Source: Bacteriovoracaceae bacterium
GTDB lineage: Bacteria; Bdellovibrionota; Bacteriovoracia; Bacteriovoracales; Bacteriovoracaceae
Assembly (NCBI GenBank): GCA_947448095.1
Contig: CANFNN010000028.1
Coordinates: 1-16,635, forward strand
Direction: 5' to 3'
Length of the DNA stretch: 16,635 bases
Every line of letters starts with the position of its first letter. Positions within the stretch are counted from its first letter, which is position 1. The position numbers and the translations under genes are program-made. The notes beneath the pieces were generated by a model. It made no database searches and was not told the origin of the DNA. It worked only from the letters and a program-made list of their open reading frames with translations. Shown here one piece after another: positions 1 to 6,709 of the stretch.

Positions 1-2
1 AA

Positions 3-89
3 TTAAATGGATATGAAATTGATAGTATGAGTGAAGAAGATTTCAAACACATTGGTGGACCGATTCTTCTTAATTACACTAATAACTAG
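3..89 (+). CDS. 3' end of an unknown plus-strand gene
   Basis: Reading frame 3 is open from the left edge to a TAG at 87-89, giving 28 residues that end in GGPILLNYTNN. The stop overlaps by three bases the stop codon of the minus-strand gene ending at 86, an arrangement typical of two real convergent genes. The other two plus frames are closed within the first 30 bases. Too little is present to name a family; the beginning lies outside the window. Confidence 0.5.
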   Translation, partial: LNGYEIDSMSEEDFKHIGGPILLNYTNN

Positions 90-460
90 CTTTGTGGTGG
101 ACTAAAAAACGAGTCGAATATTTCTTGAATCGATTTTCGATAGGCCGATTTGGGTTTACTAAAGTGATCATAGATATTCTTTTTTAGTAAGAGAATTTCT
201 TTTCCTTGATTCTCTATCAGTTTTTCACCTTGCTCATTCTTTGAGGCCAGGGGAAGTTTATCCATCAGAAGATCTTTGAGTTTGGTCAGGCGTGAAGCAT
301 CATTAGTCAAAAAAGTGAAGTGCTCAAAGGATACGTCTTTTTTGGCGGCATTACCCCGAGGAAGAAAGTTTGCGTCGTTGGATTGACCATCTATATATTC
401 TTCAAAACCTTTAAGGTCCTCATCTGGAAGAGTTTTAATAAAAAAATTCTTCTTATTCAT
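86..460 (-). CDS. hypothetical protein, 124 aa
   Basis: I do not recognise this protein. It is hydrophilic, with no signal peptide or membrane segment. The C-terminal half (about residues 55-118) is rich in Lys, Leu and Glu and looks helical. It starts with ATG, preceded on its strand by AAGGG about 9 bases upstream. The start overlaps the end of the upstream 166-residue gene by 8 bases, so the two are probably co-transcribed and translationally coupled. No catalytic motif is visible. The coupling to another small cytoplasmic protein suggests partners in one complex, but that is inference only. Confidence 0.7.
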   Translation of the reverse strand: MNKKNFFIKTLPDEDLKGFEEYIDGQSNDANFLPRGNAAKKDVSFEHFTFLTNDASRLTKLKDLLMDKLPLASKNEQGEKLIENQGKEILLLKKNIYDHFSKPKSAYRKSIQEIFDSFFSPPQS

Positions 461-953
461 TTTTTTCTGCCCTTATTAAGCGATTCAATATTGAGCGATA
501 AAACTGCAGCTCTTTATCAAGCTCATGTACTTTGCGGTGAATTGAACTGTAGCTCTTGGTTGTCTCGGTTACAAATTCTGCATCTGCATTCTTAATTTCT
601 TGCTGTAATAAAGCATTACGTTGAAGCAGATGAGATTCCTTCACATTTAACTTTGAATCTTTCTGATAAAAAAAACGTGGCAATTCTTCTATTGATTTTA
701 CCGTTGGCATGAGGGTAATGGTTCTCTGATGGTCAGTGATCAAATAGACGGGATAGGGAAATTTGTAGGAGATATTATTGATGGAGAAGTAGTTTTCTAT
801 CAAACCGATAATTTCTCGTTGTTGTTCCAAATCAAGTTGCTTCAAATTTAATGCTACCGGATGTCTGGTATTCATATCCTCATTCAGAAAATTCTTCAAA
901 TCTTCAAGCTGAATGGCATTGACGTTAACATGTTGGTAGATTGGCAAGCTCAT
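453..953 (-). CDS. hypothetical protein with C-terminal coiled coil, 166 aa
   Basis: Not a family I recognise. The N-terminal two thirds looks like a small mixed alpha/beta domain (residues 1-100). The C-terminal part (about 105-162) is a long Leu/Glu/Lys/Gln-rich helix with heptad-like spacing, likely a coiled coil. There is no signal peptide or membrane segment. It is the first gene of a two-gene operon with the 124-residue gene. The start is ambiguous: GGAGG ends only one base before the ATG at 953, which is too close for normal ribosome binding. A TTG at codon 3 (947) lies 7 bases from the same GGAGG and is a good alternative. The function is unknown. Confidence 0.7.
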   Translation of the reverse strand: MSLPIYQHVNVNAIQLEDLKNFLNEDMNTRHPVALNLKQLDLEQQREIIGLIENYFSINNISYKFPYPVYLITDHQRTITLMPTVKSIEELPRFFYQKDSKLNVKESHLLQRNALLQQEIKNADAEFVTETTKSYSSIHRKVHELDKELQFYRSILNRLIRAEKNE

Positions 954-997
954 ACCTCCATTATTACTAGGTTTTGGCTTTATGTCGTGGTTTAATT

Positions 998-1017
998 AAA
1001 GAGATGAATAGCTCTTT
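998..1017. promoter_or_regulatory. inverted repeat in divergent intergenic region
   Basis: AAAGAG (998-1003) and CTCTTT (1012-1017) are perfect inverted arms 8 bases apart. They lie between the divergent genes starting at 953 and 1040. The palindrome TTTAATTAAA (991-1000) overlaps the left arm. It could be an operator shared by both genes or a hairpin in the 5' leader of the plus-strand gene. I see no convincing promoter hexamers. Confidence 0.3.
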
Positions 1018-1039
1018 CAGATAAAAACAGTCGGAGAAT

Positions 1040-1729
1040 ATGATTAAGCTGCATCTTCCATTCGTAAATCTTCCCCATGAATTCGTAGCTTTATTAAAAG
1101 CTAATCATACAATTACCAATTCGCCTGCACTGATTCTTGATATTATTCGTCCTAATAAGGCTCTGGTTTTTATTCTTGAGACCGCATTTAAAGATTTTGA
1201 CAGTTCTCGAGGTCTTGAAAAAGTGATTATGGTTCTTGGGTGGGCAAATTTTCGAGAGCGGATGGCCAGTGTGTATGTTTATAAGTCTCTTTATGGAGAT
1301 TTTCCTTCAAAAACAGATATGGAATTAGTCGACGATATAAAATTAACAGAAAGTCGCTATACCGATCATTCTGTGAACAGTTTTTCTCGACTCTTTCTTC
1401 TTGGTTTTTATCTGAAGCTTGCTAATTTAGAAATTCAGCATGGAGAACAAAACAAATTTGAAGAAATTAAACTCCCAGCAGATTTGGAAGATTTTCTAAC
1501 GCTCTCTGAAGGTCGCTCAGAGAGAATTGATTGGCTAATTCTCCTCTTACTCCATTTGAAATCCTCTTTTGGTGATAAACAGTTAATGAAGTATTTAGTG
1601 GATGGTAAAAAATTTGAAGAGCTTTATTCTTTAATGTCAAAAGATGATCAGGTAGTAATGGGCAATAACTTAATGGCCTATGGAGCAAGTATTCAGGAAT
1701 CGGATGTCTTTCTCTATGAAAAAGTTTAG
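1040..1729 (+). CDS. hypothetical protein, 229 aa, upstream of CpaF-like ATPase
   Basis: I do not recognise this protein. It appears cytoplasmic and mostly helical, with several Leu/Ile-rich helices (for example the run of leucines around residues 166-172) but no clear membrane span or signal peptide. ATG is preceded by GGAG at 4 bases. Only 8 bases separate its stop from the start of the secretion ATPase, and the ATPase Shine-Dalgarno AGGA overlaps the end of this gene, so they form one transcription unit. The pairing suggests an accessory or regulatory partner for the ATPase, but no motif supports a specific role. Confidence 0.75.
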   Translation: MIKLHLPFVNLPHEFVALLKANHTITNSPALILDIIRPNKALVFILETAFKDFDSSRGLEKVIMVLGWANFRERMASVYVYKSLYGDFPSKTDMELVDDIKLTESRYTDHSVNSFSRLFLLGFYLKLANLEIQHGEQNKFEEIKLPADLEDFLTLSEGRSERIDWLILLLLHLKSSFGDKQLMKYLVDGKKFEELYSLMSKDDQVVMGNNLMAYGASIQESDVFLYEKV

Positions 1730-1737
1730 GAAAAAAT

Positions 1738-2769
1738 ATGTCTAAAAATAAAGTTAAAGATCTTTTTGAAGAAATCTCAAAAAAATCCGGTATCTCTGAG
1801 GTGATCATCAATAATCTGGATAATGTTTACGTCGAAAAAGACGGGGAATTGATCAGAATTGATATTAAGTTTACCCAAGAAGAAATTGAAGATTTTTGTC
1901 AGGATCTTGCTCAGTTTAATCGTAAAGTTTTCAATTCCGATAATCCAATTATGGACGGTAACTTGCCGGATGGAAGCCGCCTAAACTTTATTCATAAAGA
2001 CTATACCAATAGCTGTCACGCGATTACGATTCGTCGTTACATGAAAAGTATTAAAACCTTTGATGGCTCACCGGATATCTTTGGGCTAAATCAAAATTGG
2101 ACTTTCTTTCTTAAAACTCTAATTAAAGCAAAAGTGAATATTGTAGTGGCCGGGGGAACAGGAGTTGGTAAAACAACCTTTCTCAATTTACTACTTCAAG
2201 AGATTCCTCAAAAAGAAAGAATCGTCACGATCGAAGATACTCGAGAGTTGCAATTTAATCTACCGAACGTCGTGAGACTGGAAGCTCGACCTGCCGTCGG
2301 CGAACAGAAGGGTCTATCTATTAGAAACCTCCTAAAAAATACTCTGAGAATGCGTCCTGACCGTATTATCGTGGGAGAGTGCAGGGGGGAGGAAGTCTTT
2401 GATCTTCTGCAGGCCATGAATACTGGGCATGAAGGCTCCATGACTTCAATTCATGCTAATACTCCTGGTGAGTGCCTTATGCGCTTAGAAAATCTCTACT
2501 TGCTCTCGGGTTATGATTTACCCATTAAAGCCTTACGCTACCAAGTTTCTAGTGCTGTTGATTTCATTATTCAAATTCGCAGAGATAAGGATGGCAAACG
2601 TATCGTTTCCCATGTGACGGAGATCGCTAATATGGAAGGAGATAAGATCCTCATGCAAGACGTGGGGTCCTATAAAAATGGTGAATTCAAATTTACTGGT
2701 CTCGTTCCAAGTTGTGCCGAGAGACTTCAAAAGGCAGGACTTCCGAAAGATTTTTTCGTTGGGACATAA
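1738..2769 (+). CDS. CpaF/VirB11-type secretion ATPase
   Basis: Cytoplasmic hexameric ATPase of the type II/IV secretion superfamily (CpaF/TadA/VirB11), which powers pilus assembly or protein export. Visible motifs: Walker A GGTGVGKTT (139-147), Asp box with E166-D167, Walker B-region RIIVGECRGEE (209-219) and His box GHEGSMTSIHA (230-240). ATG is preceded by AGGA at 7 bases. At 343 residues it has the length of VirB11 and lacks the longer N-terminal extension common in CpaF. It is co-transcribed with the unknown 229-residue gene. No pilin, inner-membrane platform (TadB/TadC) or secretin gene is in the window, so it either serves machinery encoded elsewhere or works in a non-standard role. 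The family assignment is secure; the system it serves is not. Confidence 0.93.
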   Translation: MSKNKVKDLFEEISKKSGISEVIINNLDNVYVEKDGELIRIDIKFTQEEIEDFCQDLAQFNRKVFNSDNPIMDGNLPDGSRLNFIHKDYTNSCHAITIRRYMKSIKTFDGSPDIFGLNQNWTFFLKTLIKAKVNIVVAGGTGVGKTTFLNLLLQEIPQKERIVTIEDTRELQFNLPNVVRLEARPAVGEQKGLSIRNLLKNTLRMRPDRIIVGECRGEEVFDLLQAMNTGHEGSMTSIHANTPGECLMRLENLYLLSGYDLPIKALRYQVSSAVDFIIQIRRDKDGKRIVSHVTEIANMEGDKILMQDVGSYKNGEFKFTGLVPSCAERLQKAGLPKDFFVGT

Positions 2770-2771
2770 GA

Positions 2772-2810
2772 ATTCCTAACTTCCAGGATAAAATCCAAGA
2801 CGTTAGGAAT
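2772..2810. terminator. possible bidirectional terminator hairpin
   Basis: ATTCCTAAC (2772-2780) and GTTAGGAAT (2802-2810) are perfect inverted arms of 9 bp. The 21-base loop holds a smaller stem, GGAT/ATCC (2786-2796). It lies between the convergent ATPase and hemE stops. There is no strong T-run, so it may be an imperfect terminator or a 3'-end stabilising hairpin. Confidence 0.4.
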
Positions 2811-2820
2811 CGATTTGAAA

Positions 2821-3843
2821 TTAGAGTTTTTGTCCCTGAATGATCTTCACTAATCTTCTGACATTTTCTTCTGGAGTCTGAATCAGGACTCCATGCCCAA
2901 GTCCCGCAGTCCATCGTTTAAAATCAAGTCCACGATCACGGAGATCCTGATAATAAGCATGCGCCTTCTTTTCCATGAGCTCAGTTGGTAAATGCAACCA
3001 CGCCGGATCCAGATTCCCCTGGATAAAGACGTTGGGAGGAAGAAGCTTTTGAATCTCCACCAAATCACAACGCCAGTCTACGCCAATGACATCTATGCAT
3101 GAAAGATCGAGTGCTTTGATGTGTCCTGCCTGAGTGTGTTTAGAATAATAGATAATTTTTGTCTTAGGAGACTTCGCCTTAAAGGCTTTAAGGAGCTCTG
3201 TAATCTTGGGAACAATCGTCTCTTTATAATCGGCGACACAAAGTTCACCAGCCGCAGTATCAAATAGGGCAATCGCTTGAGCGCCATTATTTGCCTGCAT
3301 CAGCATTTCTTCTAAAAGTTCAGGCATTAGCATCTTGGTAAAAGCTTCAAAACGGCCATCATAGAGACCTTGTTTTGCAGAGACTAGGTTACCTGCATGC
3401 GAGCCTTCTACAGCGTAGGTATAAAGAGTGAAGGGGGCTCCGACGAAGCCAAGCAGAGTCACATCATGAGGAAGGCGCTCACGAATCAGTTTACAAGCAT
3501 CACCTTGGAACTTATAGAATTCTTTGCCGGGAGCTACTATTTTAAGTTTTTTAATATCTTCAGTTGTTTGAAGATGCCATTCAAGAACTGGGGGACCAGA
3601 TTTATACGATAGTCCCATGCCAAGTTGCTCAAGAGGAAATAATAAATCTGAAAATAAAATCGCCGCATTAAAACCGAAGTCTTGAATCGGTCCCAAAGTA
3701 ACTTCACAAGCAAGTTCTGGATTTTTACACATGGTCATGAAGTCAGAGTTTTTCTTAATCCCTTGATAGTGAGAGTGATAACGTCCTGCTTGACGCATGA
3801 ACCATACAGGGAGAAAGTCTTTACGGTTTTCAAAAATATCCAT
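2821..3843 (-). CDS. hemE: uroporphyrinogen decarboxylase HemE
   Basis: Decarboxylates the four acetate side chains of uroporphyrinogen III to give coproporphyrinogen III in cytoplasmic haem synthesis. Family signatures are clear: PVWFMRQAGRY (12-22) with the substrate-binding arginines, FSDLLFP with D66 in place of the catalytic aspartate, GAPFTLYTYAVEG near 136-148, IQGNLDP, and GLGHGVLIQTPEENV near the C-terminus. The length of 340 residues is close to the usual 350. It is the last visible gene of the haem operon. It starts one base after the response regulator stop, and AAAGGA lies 8 bases before the ATG inside the regulator's last codons, so it is translated together with the two-component system. 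Confidence 0.97.
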   Translation of the reverse strand: MDIFENRKDFLPVWFMRQAGRYHSHYQGIKKNSDFMTMCKNPELACEVTLGPIQDFGFNAAILFSDLLFPLEQLGMGLSYKSGPPVLEWHLQTTEDIKKLKIVAPGKEFYKFQGDACKLIRERLPHDVTLLGFVGAPFTLYTYAVEGSHAGNLVSAKQGLYDGRFEAFTKMLMPELLEEMLMQANNGAQAIALFDTAAGELCVADYKETIVPKITELLKAFKAKSPKTKIIYYSKHTQAGHIKALDLSCIDVIGVDWRCDLVEIQKLLPPNVFIQGNLDPAWLHLPTELMEKKAHAYYQDLRDRGLDFKRWTAGLGHGVLIQTPEENVRRLVKIIQGQKL

Positions 3844-3844
3844 T

Positions 3845-4543
3845 TTAATTTCCTTTGAGTTCTAATTTATAGCCGATGCCACGCACAGAGGTGATCTTGA
3901 TTAGACCAGCTAAATCGGATTCGGCCCATTTTCTAATTTTAACAATATAATTATCGATCGTTCGATTGGTAGGGAAGCTATCAACTCCCCATATCGACTC
4001 AATCATTTCATCACGAGATACTACTTCGTTTTTACGTTCTAAAAATAATTCTAAAATCGCACATTCTTTTTGGCCAAGTGGACTTATTGTCCCCGCACCG
4101 TCCTGAATTTCAAAACGTTTTGGCCAGAAGATGAGTTTACCAAAGCGCATTTGATCTGGATTATGCATCGTAAACTGACGTGACTTTAAAATTCGGTCAA
4201 GCCTGAGAGTTAGCTCCTTGAGCTCAAAAGGTTTTGTGATGTAGTCTTCAGCGCCTAGTTCTAATCCTTCCACTCTAAGGTAGGGATCATTGAGGGCCGT
4301 ACAAAAAAGAAGGACACAATCTTTTCTCTGAGCTCTGAATTCGCGTGCCAAGTCAATGCCTGAGCCATCAGGAAGTCCGATATCTAAAATTGCAATAGCA
4401 GGACCAAGTAGCTTAAATTTTTCTCTGGCTTCGGCACAAGTGACGGCGAGTTCTACTTGGTATTTTTTTGCCAGAAGATAGTCTCGTAGTGTTTGTCCCA
4501 AATTGGGTTCATCTTCTACCAACAGAAGAGGTAAGTTAGACAT
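3845..4543 (-). CDS. OmpR/PhoB-family response regulator, HemR-like
   Basis: DNA-binding response regulator. Receiver domain (about 1-115): acidic pair E10-D11, phospho-acceptor D54 in ILDIGLPDGSG, T82 and K104 (ITKPFE). C-terminal winged helix (about 130-232): recognition helix around NRTIDNYIVKIRKW and the closing wing RGIGYKL. I chose the ATG at 4543, which overlaps the kinase stop by 8 bases and has GAGG 9 bases upstream; a GTG at 4552 in the same frame would add three residues. It lies between the kinase and hemE inside the haem operon, so haem biosynthesis is the obvious target. Position and partner gene match what I recall for HemR of Leptospira. A matching direct repeat lies upstream of hemA. 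The HemR role is inference. Confidence 0.92.
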   Translation of the reverse strand: MSNLPLLLVEDEPNLGQTLRDYLLAKKYQVELAVTCAEAREKFKLLGPAIAILDIGLPDGSGIDLAREFRAQRKDCVLLFCTALNDPYLRVEGLELGAEDYITKPFELKELTLRLDRILKSRQFTMHNPDQMRFGKLIFWPKRFEIQDGAGTISPLGQKECAILELFLERKNEVVSRDEMIESIWGVDSFPTNRTIDNYIVKIRKWAESDLAGLIKITSVRGIGYKLELKGN

Positions 4544-5459
4544 CACTTCCACCCTCAGGAGATTTAAAAGAGAGTTTTAACTTTAATCTGTCAGTATTGA
4601 TGATCTCAAAAGAGCCATCCATTTTTCGCATTAAGTTTTTAATCAGATAAAGGCCTACACCAGTACCTTTAGTGGAATTGAACTTATAAAAAAGCTCTCC
4701 TAAGCGACCCGAGTTACCTTGAAACTTTTTACCTTGATCATCATAAGTGAGCGCAACATGGGGCCCCACTTTTGAAGCCGAAATAATCACTTTCTTCGAT
4801 TCTGGATTATGCCTAAGGGTGTTTTCGAATAGGTTTCTAAAAATAACATTTAAGGCAAGTTCATCCGCCATGACTGCCTGGGCTTCTTCAGTAATCTGTA
4901 GGTCTAGCTCAAGCTGAGAAGCCACTTTTTGTTGATGCCGTTTTAAGTAACGTTCAAGACTAATCGGAACAAGTGTAAGGGTTCCACCTTGTTCAATTCG
5001 AGAGAGTTGAAGGCTTTTTTCTAATTCTCCTTCAAGCTTAGTGGTATCTTCCACTAAGCGTCCTGCTAGTTTTGAGAGTTGTTCATGAGAGTGAGTCTCG
5101 TCTTCGATGAGATCTTTAATCACTTCCACCTGCAGGCGCATACTCGCCAAAGGTGTTTTTAATTCATGAGAAAGAGAAGCAAAAAAAGCCTGCATTGCCT
5201 TGGTTTTTCGCATGTCTCTGAAATACATGTAAAAAAGTGAAGCACCTAAAAGAATCAGGAAAATGAAAAAGAATGATCCTTCCCACTTCATCATATTTAG
5301 AAATTTTGCAGGCGAACCGAGCTGAGGAAGATTCAGTTCATTTAATGTCGTGTTAAGTTTGAACACGAGATAAAGCCACCAGGAACCAAGTCCTAAGAGC
5401 ATAAAGACCCATAATAAGGTCAGGCCATAAAACCACGGTTTAGTTCGGTTTAATTCCAT
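4536..5459 (-). CDS. membrane sensor histidine kinase, HemK-like
   Basis: Two-component sensor kinase of 307 residues. Two membrane segments (about 11-33 and 62-80) flank a short periplasmic loop of about 28 residues, too small for a classical ligand-binding domain, so sensing may occur in the membrane. There is no evident HAMP domain. HisKA: FFASLSHELKTPLASMRLQ with phospho-acceptor H98. HATPase: N box FRNLFENTLRHNP (208-218), G1 region YDDQGKKF (239-246), G2 GTGVGLYL (265-272). The G1 box has the first glycine but lacks the second one of the usual D-x-G-x-G. The start overlaps hemL by 10 bases and the end overlaps the regulator. It is the cognate kinase of the adjacent regulator and, by position, a candidate haem-status sensor. 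Confidence 0.93.
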   Translation of the reverse strand: MELNRTKPWFYGLTLLWVFMLLGLGSWWLYLVFKLNTTLNELNLPQLGSPAKFLNMMKWEGSFFFIFLILLGASLFYMYFRDMRKTKAMQAFFASLSHELKTPLASMRLQVEVIKDLIEDETHSHEQLSKLAGRLVEDTTKLEGELEKSLQLSRIEQGGTLTLVPISLERYLKRHQQKVASQLELDLQITEEAQAVMADELALNVIFRNLFENTLRHNPESKKVIISASKVGPHVALTYDDQGKKFQGNSGRLGELFYKFNSTKGTGVGLYLIKNLMRKMDGSFEIINTDRLKLKLSFKSPEGGSDV

Positions 5460-6709
5460 AACCTATTTTTTAAGTCCTCAATGACTTTTTCATCATGAGC
5501 AAGACTTCCAAAACCTACTTCATAGGCATTGGGAGCGAGGTAGATTCCTTTTTCAAGCATAGTTTTGAAAAGGCTAAAGAAGCGCTCATTCATATTCTTA
5601 GGAAGCTGATTGATGTTGCTTAACTTATCGTGAGTGGAAATAGGATAAAAAAGCGAGCCGTATTGGATCGTTTGATAATCTTCAAAGCCATGGGCGTTCA
5701 TCCACTCAGTCATCGTTGCCACAACTGCTTTGGTATTTTTTTCAAGTTTCACGTAAGCATCGGGAGTGAGTTTTTTCAGTGAAGTTAATCCAGCTACCAT
5801 CGCAACTGGATTTCCCGAGAGAGTTCCTGCTTGATAAACAGGTCCTAAAGGTGCCAAGTACTGCATGACCTCTTTTTTACCGGCCATGGCACCAACAGGC
5901 ATACCGCCACCGATGATTTTTCCGTACGTCACGATATCAGGAATAATTTTTGTGATTCCGGCCATGCCATCAAATCCCATTCTAAAGCCTGAAATAACTT
6001 CATCAAAAACAAGCAATGCCCCGTGTTTAGTACAAAGATCACGAAGGCCTTGAAGAAAACTATTTTCTTGAATCAATAGACCGTTATTTGCTGGGAGTGG
6101 TTCAATGAAAATGGCAGCAATTTCATTTGGGTGTTTCGCAAAAGCTTCTTCAACTTCCTTAAGATCCCCTAATTCACAAACGAGAGTGTCACCGGCCTGT
6201 TGTTCAGTCACGCCTTTTGAGGAAGCCTCAGAAGTGCCTGCCAGACCAGAGCCAGCTTTAATGAGCATGGCATCCATGTGTCCATGGTAGCATCCATTAA
6301 ATTTGATAATTTTCGGGCGACCAGTAATTCCGCGTGCCAGACGAATCGCTGTCATCACGGCTTCAGTTCCAGAACTCATGAAACGAATTTGTTCAATGAA
6401 CGATATTTTACCTACGATAAATTCGGCTAGCTCAAGAGAATATTTCTCACAAGCACCAAAAGTCCATCCATTATCAAGTGCCTTGATGATGGCTTCTTTT
6501 ACATCCTGGTCCTGATGACCAAGAATGAGAGGACCAAAACTCATACAGAAATCGATATAGTTTTTTCCGTCTTCATCAGTGATGTAGGCACCCTTGCCGT
6601 GATTGATAAATCTCGGAGTAGTGTGCAGCCCTTTAAAAGATCTTACTGGGGAGTGAACTCCACCTGGAACAAGACGAAGTGATTTTTCAAATAATTCATT
6701 TGAGTTCAT
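5450..6709 (-). CDS. hemL: glutamate-1-semialdehyde 2,1-aminomutase HemL
   Basis: PLP enzyme of the C5 pathway that converts glutamate-1-semialdehyde to 5-aminolevulinate, the step after HemA. Class III aminotransferase features: VPGGVHSPVRSF (14-25), SSGTEAV (112-118), FDEVISGFR (235-243), PLP-binding lysine K264 in TYGKIIGGGMPVGA, and QAGTLSGNP (293-301). The length of 419 residues is normal. AGGA lies 6-7 bases before the ATG. The start overlaps the hemC-hemD stop by 14 bases and the end overlaps the kinase by 10, which makes translational coupling likely. With HemA in the same operon the organism makes 5-aminolevulinate from glutamyl-tRNA rather than from glycine. Confidence 0.97.
   Translation of the reverse strand: MNSNELFEKSLRLVPGGVHSPVRSFKGLHTTPRFINHGKGAYITDEDGKNYIDFCMSFGPLILGHQDQDVKEAIIKALDNGWTFGACEKYSLELAEFIVGKISFIEQIRFMSSGTEAVMTAIRLARGITGRPKIIKFNGCYHGHMDAMLIKAGSGLAGTSEASSKGVTEQQAGDTLVCELGDLKEVEEAFAKHPNEIAAIFIEPLPANNGLLIQENSFLQGLRDLCTKHGALLVFDEVISGFRMGFDGMAGITKIIPDIVTYGKIIGGGMPVGAMAGKKEVMQYLAPLGPVYQAGTLSGNPVAMVAGLTSLKKLTPDAYVKLEKNTKAVVATMTEWMNAHGFEDYQTIQYGSLFYPISTHDKLSNINQLPKNMNERFFSLFKTMLEKGIYLAPNAYEVGFGSLAHDEKVIEDLKNRLWN

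Noticed and set aside
320..595. Plus-strand open frame of 91 codons
   Set aside because: It is antisense to the two coupled minus-strand genes, has no SD, and its translation is low-complexity and unlike a folded protein.
1467..1811. Minus-strand open frame of 114 codons
   Set aside because: It is antisense to the end of the 229-residue gene and the start of the ATPase, which have good SD signals and, for the ATPase, clear motifs.
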